This document shows positions 9,152 through 18,048 of a DNA stretch of 64,000 nt, piece by piece. Every line of letters starts with the position of its first letter. Position 1 is the first letter of the stretch. The translations under genes were made by a program, and so were the position numbers. Source of the DNA: Nitrobacter sp. Nb-311A (GTDB lineage: Bacteria > Pseudomonadota > Alphaproteobacteria > Rhizobiales > Xanthobacteraceae); NCBI RefSeq assembly GCF_000152905.1, contig NZ_CH672419.1, forward strand, positions 52,850-116,849, given 5' to 3'. The notes under the pieces are model-generated. The model was not told the DNA's origin. It ran no database searches and saw nothing but the letters and a program-made list of their open reading frames with translations.

Positions 9152-10189
9152 TTATTGCTCCAATGGCGGCCAAGTCTGCCACGTCCCGCTGTCGAATGCA
9201 TTCACCGCGGTTCCGCCGATATTGGCGTTCTGCAATGCATCATTGATGTTCGCGTTGCGTATCTCGAACACACGGTCAGGCAGCGTTCGCAACAGGTCCG
9301 CCATGGAGCGCGCCACAGTCTGCGCTTCGGCGATGGTGACCGCCTTGAATCGAAAGCTGCGGCCCACAGGAATTTGGGCGAAGCGACCGAGGTCCGAGGT
9401 AATGACGGTTGCGATTTTTGGATAGCCACCGGTGGTGCCACGATCTGGCATCAGAACGATCGGTTGTCCGCTGCCGGGAATCTGAATGCTGCCATTCACG
9501 GTGCCATCGGAAACGATGTTATGGCCGTGAAGATGTTTGATGGTCGGGCCTTCGAGACGATAGCCCATGCGATCGCTCGCCGCGGAGATTTTCCATTCGC
9601 TGCCAAGGAATAGTTCCGTAGCCTCGCCGAATTCATCGTCCTGCGGACCCATCACGATGCGGATCGGGCCGTCGGCTTGAATGGGCAGTTCGATTCCGTG
9701 TTCGATCCCAGCCCTTGCCGTATCCACATCGAGTACGTCACCGGCCTGGAACGGCCGCGGAAATGGGCTGCCTAGGCCAGCGCGGGCATTGACAGCGAGG
9801 CTGCCAAACATCGGCTCACCCTTCACTCCGCCTTCGATCGCAAGGTAGCTGAACATGCCGTCACGCGCCGCGCCGAGTGTCAGGCTGTCGCCGCCGACGA
9901 GCGTGCACGATTCGTTGAACGGAACCGATCGTCCCGAAACTTCAGCATCCCGCACCGCTCCCGTGAGCGCCACACGCACCGTGCCTTCGCGAACAGCGAA
10001 GCTTGTGCTGAATGGGCCGATTTCTATCGCTGCGGCAAAGGGCGGATTGCCGACCAGGCAGTTACCTGCAGCCAGCGCGAGGCGATCCACCGCGCCGCTC
10101 GGCGTCAGCCCATAGCGCTGCGCGCCGTAGCGCCCGCCGTCCTGAACCGAGGTCGCGGGCCCGACAGCCGTGAGGACGAGTTTGCTCAC
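9152..10189 (-). CDS. pxpC: 5-oxoprolinase subunit C (biotin-dependent carboxyltransferase/KipA family)
   Basis: 345 residues from the GTG at 10189, which overlaps the pxpB stop by GTGA; the open frame further upstream is antisense to pxpB reading and not used. Family motifs: [35 protein letters not shown], the segment SYLAIEGGV and a C-terminal [10 protein letters not shown]. Related to urea amidolyase and allophanate hydrolase subunit 2 and to Bacillus KipA. It is the partner of PxpB in the 5-oxoprolinase complex. Confidence 0.93.
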   Translation of the reverse strand: MSKLVLTAVGPATSVQDGGRYGAQRYGLTPSGAVDRLALAAGNCLVGNPPFAAAIEIGPFSTSFAVREGTVRVALTGAVRDAEVSGRSVPFNESCTLVGGDSLTLGAARDGMFSYLAIEGGVKGEPMFGSLAVNARAGLGSPFPRPFQAGDVLDVDTARAGIEHGIELPIQADGPIRIVMGPQDDEFGEATELFLGSEWKISAASDRMGYRLEGPTIKHLHGHNIVSDGTVNGSIQIPGSGQPIVLMPDRGTTGGYPKIATVITSDLGRFAQIPVGRSFRFKAVTIAEAQTVARSMADLLRTLPDRVFEIRNANINDALQNANIGGTAVNAFDSGTWQTWPPLEQ

Positions 10190-10920
10190 GGCGCCACCAA
10201 TTGAGCGACAATCTCGCCGCGTTCGGCAGCGCGATCCTGTTCCACGAATTGCTTGCCGTCGATCGCATAAAAGGTAATGGCGTCTCCGGGTTCGAGCAGG
10301 AAAACAGGATTGCGATGGAGTTGATAAGTGCGCACGGCGGTTCGTCCCAACAGGCGCCAGCCGCTGGGTCCGGCAAGGCACTGGATGCCAGCCTGAAGAC
10401 CTCCGATCGAAACTGCGCCCGATGGCGTAAGCAGACGCGGGCTCCGCAGCCGTGGGATATGCAGCGAACGATCGAGGCCGCTCAGATAGGACCAGCCCGG
10501 CGTAAACCCGAGCATGGCGACACGGTAGTCGCCGGCGACGTGGCGCGCCACGACGTCGTCAGGCGTCATGTTCAACGTGTTCGCGATATCTTCCAGATCG
10601 ATGCCGTTCTCGCCGCCATAGGCAACTGGAATGCGCCAGCGCCGGGCCGAGCTTGTCGGTGGAACGGGCAGCCGCGCGAGCATGGACAGGCGTTCCGCAA
10701 GTTCTTCGACATCGATCCGAACGGGATCGTAGTGAACGAGCAGCGATCGATAGGTCGGCACCGTTTCCGTAACGCCGTCGATCGGGGTGTCCGCGAGCGC
10801 GCGATCAAGCGCAAGAACGCGACGGTTGGCCAGTTCATCGATGACGCGGCCGAATTCCACCGTAACGGCGGCGTCACCGCTCGGCAGCAGGCGGGGAGGG
10901 GGCGGAGGCGGCGTAGCCAT
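10186..10920 (-). CDS. pxpB: 5-oxoprolinase subunit B (allophanate hydrolase subunit 1/KipI family)
   Basis: 244 residues. After a proline run (MATPPPPPPRLLPSGDAAV) come family motifs EFGRVIDELANRRVLAL, YRSLLVHYDPVRID, the central IPVAYGGENGIDLEDIA and LGFTPGWSYLSGLD, ending with the conserved NPVFLLEPGDAITF segment. It is the first gene of the pxpBCA unit and overlaps pxpC by four bases. Annotators may also call it KipI or allophanate hydrolase subunit 1. The whole unit, without a urea carboxylase partner, points to the 5-oxoprolinase function. Confidence 0.92.
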   Translation of the reverse strand: MATPPPPPPRLLPSGDAAVTVEFGRVIDELANRRVLALDRALADTPIDGVTETVPTYRSLLVHYDPVRIDVEELAERLSMLARLPVPPTSSARRWRIPVAYGGENGIDLEDIANTLNMTPDDVVARHVAGDYRVAMLGFTPGWSYLSGLDRSLHIPRLRSPRLLTPSGAVSIGGLQAGIQCLAGPSGWRLLGRTAVRTYQLHRNPVFLLEPGDAITFYAIDGKQFVEQDRAAERGEIVAQLVAP

Positions 10921-11054
10921 GGCCGATCAATAAGTTTCGTTCGTGACGGATGAAAAAGCGTTTCAGATACCGAGTTGACATGAAGGACGTATGCAATTCC
11001 AATAAATTCTTGTCGGCGGCGCGCATTGTGCGCGACAACCCGGGAGGTCAAAAA

Positions 11055-11465
11055 ATGGATATCCATCAGGCAGGTTCGCGGCCGGCAAAACCTGGGCCCA
11101 GGGAATATTTTTCCGGCACGGTTTCGGTCGAACCAATCATCGCGACCGCGAACGCACCCTCGCGCGTCCTCGCCGCGAGCGTCGCATTCGAGCCGGGTGC
11201 GCGCACCGCATGGCACACTCATCCGCTCGGCCAGACGCTCTACGTGGTTTCCGGCGTCGGGCTGGTCCAGTCCGAGGGCGGGCCGATCCGCGAAATCCAC
11301 CCCGGCGATACGGTATGGTTTTCACCGGGTGAAAAGCACTGGCACGGCGCGGCGCCAGCCACGGCCATGACTCACATCGCGGTGCATGAAGCTCTGGACG
11401 GGAGCGCCGTCACCTGGATGGAACACGTCACGGACGAGCAATATGCCGGCAAGGTTGGCGGCTGA
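11055..11465 (+). CDS. Small cupin of the manganese hydroxynitrile-lyase/CMD-like type
   Basis: 136 residues starting at 11055, five bases after a GGGAGGT ribosome binding site. A single cupin barrel carries the metal ligands in the usual places: [11 protein letters not shown] gives His54, His56 and Gln60, and [10 protein letters not shown] gives His95. The surrounding sequence ([32 protein letters not shown]) closely follows the bacterial cupins in which Mn-dependent hydroxynitrile lyase activity has been found, but the native role of these proteins is unsettled. It is divergent from pxpB with only about 134 bases between them. Confidence 0.85.
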   Translation: MDIHQAGSRPAKPGPREYFSGTVSVEPIIATANAPSRVLAASVAFEPGARTAWHTHPLGQTLYVVSGVGLVQSEGGPIREIHPGDTVWFSPGEKHWHGAAPATAMTHIAVHEALDGSAVTWMEHVTDEQYAGKVGG

Positions 11466-11851
11466 CGAAATCAAAGCCCGTCATGCTGATGCGGCAGGGC
11501 TCAGGACGCAAAAACAAAAATAGACTCCGGCCTTTTGAGATCGTCGTGAGCGAAGCATGCCCTCGGGCCTGACCCGAGGAGGGAACTGGTTTGCATAAGC
11601 GGAAGGCTCTAGCCAAACGATTTTGCCCCACGGCTATAACCTCACATCACGAACATATGACCTTATACTCTCAAAAAGTCCGGAAGAGTTTGGATCGCTG
11701 AATCGCTCGATTCCCCACTCAGGAGTGGCCGACAACGGTGGAACAGACAGGGTCTGGTTTTGATCGGGCAGCCGGCTCTCTGCCACATGCATACCGCTTG
11801 AATTATCAGCGGTTTGCGCCACATAGTGCCTTTAATCCCTTGCGAGTCTCT
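11466..11851. other. Intergenic region with repeat remnants
   Basis: About 385 bases between the cupin gene and the VWA-like gene. The first half carries a repeat fragment (see 11540-11620). The second half contains an open frame upstream of 11852 that does not look like protein. No clear promoter identified. Confidence 0.5.
11540..11620. repeat. Repeat fragment with CCTCGGG hairpin (module D)
   Basis: CCTCGGG (11561-11567) and CCCGAGG (11573-11579) form a short hairpin, followed by AACTGGTTTGCATAAGCGG and AAGGCTCTAG. The same hairpin is at 22208-22226 and, in degenerate form, near 21.7 and 32.1 kb. Confidence 0.65.
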
Positions 11852-12631
11852 ATGTCCTACGATCCGGAGCCGCCGAAACGTCCCCTGAAGCCGTCGACCT
11901 GCCGGAGCCAGTTGTCCGACAGAGATGCTTCGCTGCCCGATCTGAAATCGTCGTCGTCGTCCGATATAGCTGCATTCGTGGCCAAGGCGCGTTCCATGTC
12001 GCCTTACGCGGCGGCAGGTGGCCACGGCAGGCTGATGTTCGCGCTCGACGCTACCATGAGCCGGCAGCCGACGTGGGACATGGCCTGCGCTCTACAAGCC
12101 GATATGTTTCGCGAAGCGGTCGGCATCGGCAGCCTCGACATTCGCCTCGTCTACTATCGCGGACTCAACGAATGTCGTTCCAGCGGCTGGATATCCGACA
12201 GTGCAAAGCTGGCAAGGTTGATGAGCACCATCGATTGCCGCGGCGGCAATACTCAGATTGGCAAGGTTCTCTCGCATGCGCGCAGTGAAGCGGTTGCTTC
12301 CGGTATCAAGGCTGTTGTGTTTGTCGGCGACGCAATGGAAGAGTCGATCGACAATCTTTGTGCGAAAGCCGGAGAATTGGGATTATTGAAAGTCCCTATG
12401 TTCATGTTCCAGGAAGGACATGATGCGGTCGCCGAGCAGGCTTTTCGCGAAATCGCGCGGCTGACCGGAGGCGCATGGTGTCGGTTCGATCCTGGCGCAG
12501 CGACCCAGTTGCGCGAATTGCTCCGTGCGGCCGCAGCTTACGCCGCGGGCGGCCGGGAGGCCTTGCAGCGGTTGTCGACAACTGTAACAAGTGCGACCCG
12601 GTTATTGGGCCAGATGAAGTTGGCACCGTAG
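11852..12631 (+). CDS. VWA-domain-like cytosolic protein, partner of the downstream J-domain protein
   Basis: 259 residues if started at the ATG at 11852 (MSYDPEPPKRPLKPS). A Ser/Pro-rich N-terminus leads to a von Willebrand A-like fold: RLMFALDATMSRQPTWDMA holds a MIDAS-like D-A-T-M-S at about 66-70, then DIRLVYYRGLNECRSSGW, a GGNTQIGKVLSHAR segment, and IKAVVFVGDAMEE. No signal peptide. It is followed on the same strand by a membrane-anchored J-domain gene about 87 bases away, which suggests a joint role, possibly in assembling or remodelling a complex with Hsp70. That role is inference; I know of no established function. Confidence 0.72.
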   Translation: MSYDPEPPKRPLKPSTCRSQLSDRDASLPDLKSSSSSDIAAFVAKARSMSPYAAAGGHGRLMFALDATMSRQPTWDMACALQADMFREAVGIGSLDIRLVYYRGLNECRSSGWISDSAKLARLMSTIDCRGGNTQIGKVLSHARSEAVASGIKAVVFVGDAMEESIDNLCAKAGELGLLKVPMFMFQEGHDAVAEQAFREIARLTGGAWCRFDPGAATQLRELLRAAAAYAAGGREALQRLSTTVTSATRLLGQMKLAP

Positions 12632-12718
12632 CTCGCATTGTCGTAGCGTCGCTATGCCGCCGTAGGCCGCTGCATACAGCCGCTTTCGTTGCCTGCGACA
12701 AACTACTATTTATTCGCC

Positions 12719-13444
12719 ATGCCGACCCTGATAGCAGGCCTCTTCACCTTCCTTTTTCTGTATTTGCTGCTCCAGTTGCTGCGAGCAGCAAATCCAGCGG
12801 TACTGGCGCGAGCTATCAGGCTCGCCGGCGGCATCATAGCGTTTGCGATGGCGGCTTTTATCGGCATCAAGGGCGAATTGGCGCTTGCGCTGCCGCTGGC
12901 GGCCCTCGGCGTCGGACTTTTGGGGTGGTCGCCGTCGGGCATGTCCTTTTTCGCCAGACTTCTGGGCGTGGGAATGCAGCAGCATACGACCACCGGACAT
13001 ACTTCCCGGGTTCGTTCGCAGTTTCTCGATATGGTCCTGGATCACGACAGCGGTCGTCTCGGCGGACAGATCATCGACGGACCAGACGCCGGCCGTTCAC
13101 TGGATGATTTCGACCTGCCTCGGCTTCTTGCAATGATGGCCGGCTTCGACGCGGAGAGCTGCGCGTTACTTGAAACTTATCTGGACCGCCGGTTTCCCGC
13201 CTGGCGTCATAACGCGCAAGGCGATCCGGCAGGGGGGAGGAGCGACGCGCCGCCTGGCGGAAAAATGACTGACGAGGAGGCCTATCAGATCCTTGGCTTG
13301 CAGCCGGGGGCGGGAAGGGACGAGATTCGTCGCGCGCATCGGGGGTTGATGAAGAAACTGCATCCCGACCAGGGGGGGTCGACGTATCTGGCGGCCCGCG
13401 TAAACGCGGCCAAGGATACTTTGCTTCGCACTCATCGCAGTTAA
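12719..13444 (+). CDS. Membrane-anchored J-domain protein (Tim14-like topology)
   Basis: 241 residues from the ATG at 12719; a TTG 30 bases earlier is the alternative. Two or three hydrophobic segments lie in the first 80 residues (TLIAGLFTFLFLYLLLQLL, then a Gly/Ala-rich pair). A soluble region with DEEAYQILGLQPGAGRDEI follows, and a short C-terminal J domain carries HPD at about 215-217 (MKKLHPDQGG). There is no Gly/Phe or zinc-finger region, so it is a type III J protein. N-terminal membrane anchor plus C-terminal J domain matches the layout of mitochondrial Tim14/Pam18 and the related alphaproteobacterial proteins. It probably recruits DnaK to the inner membrane. Confidence 0.82.
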   Translation: MPTLIAGLFTFLFLYLLLQLLRAANPAVLARAIRLAGGIIAFAMAAFIGIKGELALALPLAALGVGLLGWSPSGMSFFARLLGVGMQQHTTTGHTSRVRSQFLDMVLDHDSGRLGGQIIDGPDAGRSLDDFDLPRLLAMMAGFDAESCALLETYLDRRFPAWRHNAQGDPAGGRSDAPPGGKMTDEEAYQILGLQPGAGRDEIRRAHRGLMKKLHPDQGGSTYLAARVNAAKDTLLRTHRS

Positions 13445-13665
13445 CTCCAACAACGCCACCAAACGCTACACTGCGAGTTGCTACTATTCTCTGTCGGACG
13501 AGGCCCCATTTTCGCCCGCCGTTGTCCGTCGGGTCGATCGTTGTTTTGAACATTATCCGCCAATTCTTGACGAGTGGTTTGCGCGGGATGATTTCGGGGA
13601 CAGGACGTGGATCACCTACGCCTGGATCGATCCTGACGTCGCATGAACAAAAATGCGGGCTGCGA

Positions 13666-15414
13666 TCAGTTTTTGATCGTGATGCAGGATATATCCGAAC
13701 GCTTCAGGGTGCGGCACGCGGCTTCGGCCTCGTCGCGGTCGAGACCGGCGAAGCGCGCGCGATACAGTTTCTTGTTACCCTTGGCGACGGACTCAGTGAA
13801 GGGATCGGCCTTGCCCAACACCTTGGGCGCGCGACCTCGGGCCGCCTCGAGACGTTCACGCGCCTGACTCTCCGTTTCCAGTGCGCCGACCTGAATGATC
13901 CAGCCCGAATGCGACGGCACCGGTTTGAGCGCGCCATTCTTCTGAACTGTCCGCGGCTGAATCGCCGATCCGGAATCCGTATGAGCCATCGCCTGCTTTG
14001 TCGAAGAGGGAAGACTCGAAGCCGGAAGGACGCCCAGGATGCCCTGACCGGTGCCAAAGTTGGCGGGTTGCGGTGGCATGTTCGCCCGCGCTACGATGGA
14101 GCCCGACGTTTCCGGTGTCCTGTCGTGATCCGTTGTGGTGTTGCCGGCGGCTGGCGAGACAGAAGGCGCCGGGCCGGCCGAAGCCAACCTGACCGATTTC
14201 GCCCTGACCTGCACAGTCTTGACCCGCACCGGCTTCATCGGTTCGGTGGAACCGGGAACGGCGTCGATAGGCTGGGTCTCGATAACGCCGCTGGTCAACG
14301 GAGCGGGTTCAGATGTGGGCCGCCTGGGGGGCAACGCGGTGGTCGAGGCCGTTGTCAGCGAGCGGGCGGGACGTTCAGTCGGCAGTGCGACGGGTTCAGG
14401 CGCCGTGGATGCGACTTGAACGGCGCCGTCCACCTGCCTCAGGCTATTGGGTCGTGAGCGGGCCTGATCTTCGGCCGCCTTCGCATTGGCCTCCGCAGTA
14501 CTGCGTTCGGCAATGGCGGCAACCGTCCGCCGCGTCGCGGCCTTGTCGAGATTCTCGGCCAGCAGTTTACGCATGGTCGCATCGCGTGAACTGCCGCTGC
14601 GACCGCCGAGAACGACGCCGACGAGATGGCGATTACCGCGCCTGATGTTGGTGACGAGGTTGAATCCGGAGGATCGAATATAACCGGTCTTGATGCCATC
14701 GACGCCATCGACGCTGCCGATCAGGCGGTTGTGGCCCCGAACGGTGCGGCCGCGGAACGTGAAGGAGGTGGTCGCGAAGTAACGATAGTAGCGCGGGAAA
14801 CGATCCTGCAATGCACGGCCCAGCGTGGCCTGATCCCGCGCGGTAGTGATTTGATCGTCGTCGGGAAGACCGGAAGCGTTCCGATAGACCGTCCGCGTCA
14901 TGCCGAGCGCGCGAGCCTTCCGCGTCATCATTCTGGCGAAGTCGTCTTCGTCGCCCGCGATCGCCTCGGCGATGACGACCGCGGCGTCGTTGGCGGATTT
15001 CGTCACCAGTCCCTTGATCGCATCTTCGACGCGGATGGTCTGGCCCTGCCGCAAACCGAGCTTCGTCGGATCCTGCGCCGCCGCGTGCGCTGAGACGCGC
15101 ATTTCTGAGTCGAGGCTGATCCTGCCGGCGTCAAGACGTTCAAAAAGCATGTAGAGCGTCATCATTTTGGTGAGAGATGCCGGATGACGAGGACTGTCGG
15201 GATTGACGGACGACAGCGTTGCTCCCGAATTGGCGTCCACCACGATCGAAGCGAATGGCGGATTGTAGCTCTGCCGCACCTGCTGATGGTGGCGATGATG
15301 ATGACGAGCGCGCCGCGCATCCGCCTGATCGATCGTAAAAACGACGGCGACCATCGCTGCAAGTCCGAGCGCGCCAACTCGCATAGTGTGCGAAGCCAAG
15401 GTGGTGCGAAGCAT
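13666..15414 (-). CDS. D-alanyl-D-alanine carboxypeptidase with C-terminal SPOR domain
   Basis: 582 residues from the ATG at 15414, which has a GGGGAA just upstream; an ATG six codons earlier is the alternative. After a signal sequence ending near ADA and a His-rich stretch (RRARHHHRHHQQ), a peptidase S11 domain shows all three active-site motifs: SLTK at 80-83, SAN at 140-142 and KTG at 242-244. A long Pro/Ser/Thr linker follows, then a SPOR domain over the last 80 residues or so (SGWIIQVGALETESQARERL). It would trim stem-peptide D-Ala in the periplasm, and the SPOR domain should bind denuded glycan at the septum. It converges with the J-domain gene. Confidence 0.92.
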   Translation of the reverse strand: MLRTTLASHTMRVGALGLAAMVAVVFTIDQADARRARHHHRHHQQVRQSYNPPFASIVVDANSGATLSSVNPDSPRHPASLTKMMTLYMLFERLDAGRISLDSEMRVSAHAAAQDPTKLGLRQGQTIRVEDAIKGLVTKSANDAAVVIAEAIAGDEDDFARMMTRKARALGMTRTVYRNASGLPDDDQITTARDQATLGRALQDRFPRYYRYFATTSFTFRGRTVRGHNRLIGSVDGVDGIKTGYIRSSGFNLVTNIRRGNRHLVGVVLGGRSGSSRDATMRKLLAENLDKAATRRTVAAIAERSTAEANAKAAEDQARSRPNSLRQVDGAVQVASTAPEPVALPTERPARSLTTASTTALPPRRPTSEPAPLTSGVIETQPIDAVPGSTEPMKPVRVKTVQVRAKSVRLASAGPAPSVSPAAGNTTTDHDRTPETSGSIVARANMPPQPANFGTGQGILGVLPASSLPSSTKQAMAHTDSGSAIQPRTVQKNGALKPVPSHSGWIIQVGALETESQARERLEAARGRAPKVLGKADPFTESVAKGNKKLYRARFAGLDRDEAEAACRTLKRSDISCITIKN

Positions 15415-15780
15415 GTACTTCCCCGTCCCCATTTCGACTTTTAGTCACCGGTTCGTGAGGCAAAATTGTGCCGGGACCGTCTGATCTGAACGTTCGGCGC
15501 AACCGGTTCCCTAGGCGAAGTGGCAGGTCGGATTGCCGTTCTGGCTAAGAGCCTGACCCCATGGTGCTTTTTCTTTGTCACCAGGAACGCTCAAGATGTG
15601 GACATCAGGGTAGGGGGCCGGAGTTTCCAAAGAGTTAAGCAACTCTTGATGGCACCTGGCGGATTTAAGTTGAATGCTTGTTTTGCGTCGCACAATAATG
15701 CTTGAATTTCATTGTGCGATGCACTATAAAATAAATACACAAAATCGGCGGCTACCCGCCTGTAATGAAAGGAAATTATT
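15415..15780. other. Intergenic region between the D,D-carboxypeptidase and phasin genes
   Basis: About 365 bases with divergent genes on both sides. The half nearer the phasin gene is AT-rich and holds a palindrome plus direct repeat described separately. A 60-codon minus-strand frame (15511-15693) has no convincing start or family resemblance. Confidence 0.5.
15673..15724. promoter_or_regulatory. Candidate operator upstream of phasin gene
   Basis: TCGCACAAT (15688-15696) and ATTGTGCGA (15711-15719) are a perfect 9-bp inverted repeat separated by 14 bases. AATGCTTG occurs twice (15673-15680 and 15697-15704). The right arm continues into GTGCGATGCAC, itself symmetric, followed by AT-rich TATAAAATAAAT that could be a -10 region. 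Phasin genes are commonly repressed by PhaR; whether this is its site is not shown. Confidence 0.4.
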
Positions 15781-16119
15781 ATGATTAGGGTCGACGATAT
15801 CCAGCAGCAGGGTAAGGAACAATTCGACGCTGCGACGACAGCTGCGGGTGGCGTTCAAAAGGGCGTTCAGGCAATCGCTGTAGCCTTCGGCGATTACACG
15901 CGAAAGTCTTTTGAAGACGGCAAAGCATTCACCGAGAAACTCGCCGGAGCGAAATCGTGGGAACAAGCCATGGAGGCGCAGACCGAATATGCCAGAACGG
16001 CCTACGAGACGCTCGTCAATGAGTCCCAGAAGATAGGCAGCCTTTACGTCGATCTCGCCAAACAAGCCTATAAGCCGCTTGAAGATTTTGCCGCGAAGTT
16101 CGTGCCAACGGCTCGCTGA
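15781..16119 (+). CDS. Phasin family protein
   Basis: 112 residues, almost entirely helical and of typical phasin length. Family features are visible: GKEQFDAATTAAGGVQKGVQ at the start, ALTLy-free but charged amphipathic helices, KSFEDGKAFTEKLAGAKSWE, the segment QTEYARTAYETLVNESQKIG and the end LAKQAYKPLEDFAAKF. Phasins coat polyhydroxyalkanoate granules and control their number and size. The ATG follows GAAAGGAAA. It stands alone behind an operator-like palindrome and ahead of a hairpin. Confidence 0.9.
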   Translation: MIRVDDIQQQGKEQFDAATTAAGGVQKGVQAIAVAFGDYTRKSFEDGKAFTEKLAGAKSWEQAMEAQTEYARTAYETLVNESQKIGSLYVDLAKQAYKPLEDFAAKFVPTAR

Positions 16120-16148
16120 TAATTCGCGAAAAACAAAAACCCGGCCAC

Positions 16149-16189
16149 CTAAAGTTTTCACCGTTTCCTGAAAGCGATGAAAACTTTAG
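16149..16189. terminator. Perfect 12-bp hairpin between phasin and TadG-like genes
   Basis: CTAAAGTTTTCA (16149-16160) and TGAAAACTTTAG (16178-16189) are perfect inverted repeats with a 17-base loop. It sits 29 bases after the phasin stop, between convergent genes, so it may act as a bidirectional terminator or mRNA stabiliser. There is no T-run after it, so termination is uncertain. Confidence 0.5.
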
Positions 16190-16199
16190 CATGTAGACT

Positions 16200-16272
16200 T
16201 GATGCGCTTTCTTCACGCGACCCGGTATCTATCCTTCGGGCCAGGCGCGAGGACATGCTTCGCTCGAAAAGG
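16200..16272. repeat. Degenerate repeat copy (module B)
   Basis: TTTCTTCACGCGACCCGGTA resembles module B of the dispersed repeat (TTTTCTTCACGCGAACCGGTATCC) and ends near TTCGCTCGAAAA. Confidence 0.5.
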
Positions 16273-16311
16273 CCGTGCATCGGCCGAATTTTTGCTGGGC
16301 TGCCGAACGCG

Positions 16312-18048
16312 TTATTTGGCGAGGCGGAGCTGAGAGATTTGCGTGAGAATATTCTGAAAGGCGTCGGCAGTCTCGGTGGCCGACGTGATCATCTGGAAAT
16401 TCCCGTCGGAGGCGCAGTTCTGCAGCACTTGCGACAGAGGATCTTTGCTGCCGACGTTGACCTGGATCGTGAAGATGGTGACGCCGCTGTCCTTGACCTT
16501 TTGACATAGCAGCGCCTGCCGCGCATCGATCGTCGGACAGGGGCCTGAGGGGGGGCAACTGTACCAGCGGTTCTGCGTGTTCAGTCCGTCGGACAGAAGG
16601 ACGATATAGTCCTGATAGACGTATCCCGACTCTTTCCCCGGCGCGGCGATCGGACCGTTGGTCGTGCTGAGCGATTGCCATCCCCAGGCGAGACCGATCG
16701 ACTGGTTGGTATTGCCGCTGGGCGTCATCGCATCGATCTGGTTTTTCAGAGTACTCCATTGAGAACTCATGGCCGTGATGGTGGCCGGCAGACAGTCTTT
16801 CCACTGTTCGGCATAGAACTTCGTGGAGGGCGTTCCGTCGCTGCCCGTAGAGGGCGCGGTATTTGAAATATCATATTCCCGGTCGCGGTCGTTGATGCAG
16901 CCAGTCCAGCCGCCATCGTTTGCCGCAGCGGACGGCTGCGGAGCGGCTGGGGCGGCCGCTGCCGCTCCCGGGTTGTCCGTATCGCGCCAAGGGTGGAGCA
17001 CCTGGGTACAAACCTTGTTCCGGCCACTCCCGCTGCAATCACAGTGCGGGGTGGATCCGCAACTCGCGCCTGATCCCGTAGCGATGGTGTTTTTCACCGT
17101 CCGGTAGCACCCGTTGTAAAAAACGCCGGCTTTGCCCGGGATTTTGCTGCCGCTATCTACGCTGGGGCAAATGTACCCGGCATACTTTCCGCTGGAAGGA
17201 ATTCTTTTGGTGTCGCTTTTGGCTCCGCTTAAAGTTGCCGGACGGTCGGCGCAGGTGAACCCGTGGCTATTTTTTTTAAAGGGGCAGTTCGAGTCTTCAA
17301 CGATGTCATCCCAATTACTTGGCTTCGAGCCCCCGTAAGACGAGGCTGGGTCGAGGACCGGAGGCTCGCCCAGCCATTCGGCCCAGTTGATCCAAGCTGC
17401 GTTGTAATTGGACGTGTCAACGTTGACGTCCTTTGAGAACGGAATGATTGAAATATAGACGTCACCGGTTTTTTTGGCGAAAGCCGAGAGCGAATCGATC
17501 ATGTCCTTTGCCGCCCTTTGCAGCGCGGACATCTTGCCGTTGGACGACATCGAGCCGGTGTTATCGAGCACCAGCGCCACCCTCATGCGCGAGTTGCCCC
17601 ATGTGGATGTGGAACTGGTGCCGAAACTGAGTTGCGGAAAGCCGGCGATCTTCATGAAATCGGTTTGGATCGCGCCCTGTCCGGAGGCGAGGATCTTTGC
17701 CGCCGCTGATGAGCTGCTGGGAGTATAGGTCGCGCTTACGGTAACGCCGAATGCGCTTTTGTCGTTGTAAAGTGACGTAAAATAACGCTGCACCGCGTTC
17801 GTAATCTGTTGGGACGTCATGGTCGGGTTGGCCGCAGCGTCCTTGGAAACCATCAGCACCGCCGAATCCAGGGCGGCCTGCATTGAGGAGCGTGCCGCGT
17901 TCGCTCGCGTATAATCGACGGCGGCCCCCACGAATCCCAATACCGGTAGCAGGGCGATCGCGAAAATTGGTGCGATATTACCTTGAAAATCTCGACCGAA
18001 ACGCTCCAGCGAATTGCGAATCCGTTTGCAAGTTGAGCTACCAGACAT
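16312..18048 (-). CDS. TadG-like pilus-assembly/VWA protein with cysteine-rich insert
   Basis: 578 residues from the ATG at 18048 (MSGSSTCKRIRNSLERFGRD). The N-terminus is TadE/TadG-like: a basic start, then GNIAPIFAIALLPVLGFVGA at about 24-43 and AVDYTRANAARSSMQAALDS. A VWA domain begins at MRVALVLDNTGSMSSNGKM (MIDAS D-N-T-G-S at 162-166). Between the early VWA strands and the later ones lies a long insert (about 225-420) holding nine cysteines (255, 266, 294, 314, 330, 336, 338, 347, 384) and a Pro/Ala run. The VWA fold then resumes with YQDYIVLLSDGLNTQNRW and GVTIFTIQVNVG. Putative periplasmic protein linked to Flp/Tad pili by family; no other tad gene is in the window. Confidence 0.82.
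   Translation of the reverse strand: MSGSSTCKRIRNSLERFGRDFQGNIAPIFAIALLPVLGFVGAAVDYTRANAARSSMQAALDSAVLMVSKDAAANPTMTSQQITNAVQRYFTSLYNDKSAFGVTVSATYTPSSSSAAAKILASGQGAIQTDFMKIAGFPQLSFGTSSTSTWGNSRMRVALVLDNTGSMSSNGKMSALQRAAKDMIDSLSAFAKKTGDVYISIIPFSKDVNVDTSNYNAAWINWAEWLGEPPVLDPASSYGGSKPSNWDDIVEDSNCPFKKNSHGFTCADRPATLSGAKSDTKRIPSSGKYAGYICPSVDSGSKIPGKAGVFYNGCYRTVKNTIATGSGASCGSTPHCDCSGSGRNKVCTQVLHPWRDTDNPGAAAAAPAAPQPSAAANDGGWTGCINDRDREYDISNTAPSTGSDGTPSTKFYAEQWKDCLPATITAMSSQWSTLKNQIDAMTPSGNTNQSIGLAWGWQSLSTTNGPIAAPGKESGYVYQDYIVLLSDGLNTQNRWYSCPPSGPCPTIDARQALLCQKVKDSGVTIFTIQVNVGSKDPLSQVLQNCASDGNFQMITSATETADAFQNILTQISQLRLAK

Noticed and set aside
8520-9425. 301-codon plus-strand open frame opposite pxpA/pxpC
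   Set aside because: Runs through the two pxp genes in antisense; composition not protein-like.
15511-15693. 60-codon minus-strand open frame between D,D-carboxypeptidase and phasin genes
   Set aside because: No ribosome binding site, no hydrophobic or conserved pattern; overlaps the candidate operator.
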